A stretch of 64,000 nucleotides of DNA from Burkholderia lata (GTDB taxonomy: Bacteria; Pseudomonadota; Gammaproteobacteria; Burkholderiales; Burkholderiaceae): positions 1,240,001 through 1,304,000 of the forward strand of contig NC_007509.1 in NCBI RefSeq assembly GCF_000012945.1, in the 5' to 3' direction. The position numbers and the translations under genes are program-made. This document shows positions 63,571 through 64,000 of this stretch, in pieces. The notes under the pieces are model-generated. The model was not told the DNA's origin. It did no database searches and worked only from the letters and a program-made list of their open reading frames with translations. The number at the start of each line of letters is the position of its first letter. Within the stretch, counting starts at the first letter, position 1.

Positions 63571-64000
63571 ATGAAGGTCCGATCGTTGTGCACCGCCGCG
63601 CTGTGCTGCGCGGCCGCCGGCCTGCTGGCCGGCCGTTCGTCCCACGCTCAAACGTCCGCGACGCTGTACGGCCTGATCGGGCTCGACGTCGCCAGCACGA
63701 AGCGCAGCGGCGGCCCGCCGGCCGCGATCGCGATGCAGAGCCCCGGGCTTACCGCGCCGTACTGGGGCCTGCGTATCGCCGAGGATCTCGGCGGCGGTTA
63801 CCGCGCGCTCGCCGTGCTCGAAAGCTTCTTCCAGCCGGTCAACGGCGGCATCGGCCGCACGTCGGCCGACCCGTACTGGGGACGCAACGCGTATGCGGGC
63901 ATCGAAGGCCCGTTCGGCACCGTGACGCTGGGGCGGCAAACCAACCTGCTGTATCTCGCCGAACAGGCCGTCAATCCGTTTCGCGCGTCGATCCTGTTCT
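63571..64000 (+). CDS. Gram-negative porin, partial (3' end beyond window)
   Basis: The first 143 codons are visible. A signal peptide (MKVRSLCTAALCCAAAGLLAG) ends at SHA, then QTSATLYGLIGLDV opens the first beta strand. The block AYAGIEGPFGTVTLGRQTNLLY is typical of Burkholderia OmpC-like porins. It forms a trimeric outer-membrane channel. Its position after the catabolic genes suggests uptake of the same substrate. The gene continues past 64000. Confidence 0.9.
   Translation, partial: MKVRSLCTAALCCAAAGLLAGRSSHAQTSATLYGLIGLDVASTKRSGGPPAAIAMQSPGLTAPYWGLRIAEDLGGGYRALAVLESFFQPVNGGIGRTSADPYWGRNAYAGIEGPFGTVTLGRQTNLLYLAEQAVNPFRASILF

Overview
This window looks like chromosomal DNA of a Burkholderia cepacia complex species. 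GC content is high throughout coding sequence, codon use strongly favours GC in the third position, and the gene set is typical of the genus: accessory type VI secretion (T6SS) VgrG clusters, a 3-hydroxyanthranilate meta-cleavage operon, many LysR/LacI/GntR-controlled catabolic cassettes and a Gram-negative porin. I saw no rRNA, tRNA, insertion sequence, prophage or CRISPR array.

Region 1 (1-23629) is a T6SS effector depot. Reading leftward on the minus strand there are three consecutive VgrG modules. (a) VgrG with a C-terminal extension, then an unrecognised 416-aa candidate effector, then a membrane-anchored DUF6843-like protein. (b) An evolved VgrG whose C-terminus is a zincin-type metalloprotease-like domain, then two related secreted proteins that look like periplasmic immunity factors. 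(c) VgrG, a DUF4123 adaptor, a VasX/BTH_I2691-type membrane effector, then a tandem array of at least four DUF6708-like membrane proteins, probably cognate immunity factors. Divergently transcribed are a PAAR spike protein and a membrane protein with a degenerate thiolase-like domain. An orphan TssF baseplate subunit follows on the minus strand.

Region 2 (24013-26953) has a DoxX-family membrane protein, about 1 kb of AT-rich non-coding DNA and a stand-alone fliD-like filament-cap gene.

Region 3 (27134-37431) holds three groups. The first is a sugar or sugar-acid cassette (DHDPS-family lyase, MFS transporter, ribokinase) opposite a LacI regulator, with a near-perfect LacI-type operator. The second is a secreted LprI-domain protein. 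The third is a CobW-type GTPase, an amidohydrolase, a solute:sodium symporter and a DUF3311 partner.

Region 4 (37601-43432) begins with a 37-unit array of a 10-bp repeat. It is followed by a Fic/DUF4172 protein with probable autoregulatory operators, a LysR regulator divergent from pirin and wrbA, a small secreted protein and a cidA/lrgB pair.

Region 5 (43612-54640) is the kyn/nba operon. It encodes an amino-acid permease, kynureninase, and every enzyme from 3-hydroxyanthranilate to pyruvate and acetyl-CoA, in the order E-H-J-I-G-F-C-D, with a LysR regulator upstream. Kynurenine 3-monooxygenase, tryptophan dioxygenase and kynurenine formamidase are absent and must lie elsewhere.

Region 6 (54750-64000) is an uncharacterised catabolic/uptake cluster. 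It has an ABC importer of the NMT1/nitrate-taurine type with embedded VOC and fumarylacetoacetase-like enzymes, a GntR/FCD regulator, a DHDPS-family lyase with an alpha/beta hydrolase, a second VOC protein with a 2-hydroxyacid dehydrogenase, and a porin cut by the window end. Matching GTATAC-centred motifs in both divergent promoter regions suggest one GntR regulon.
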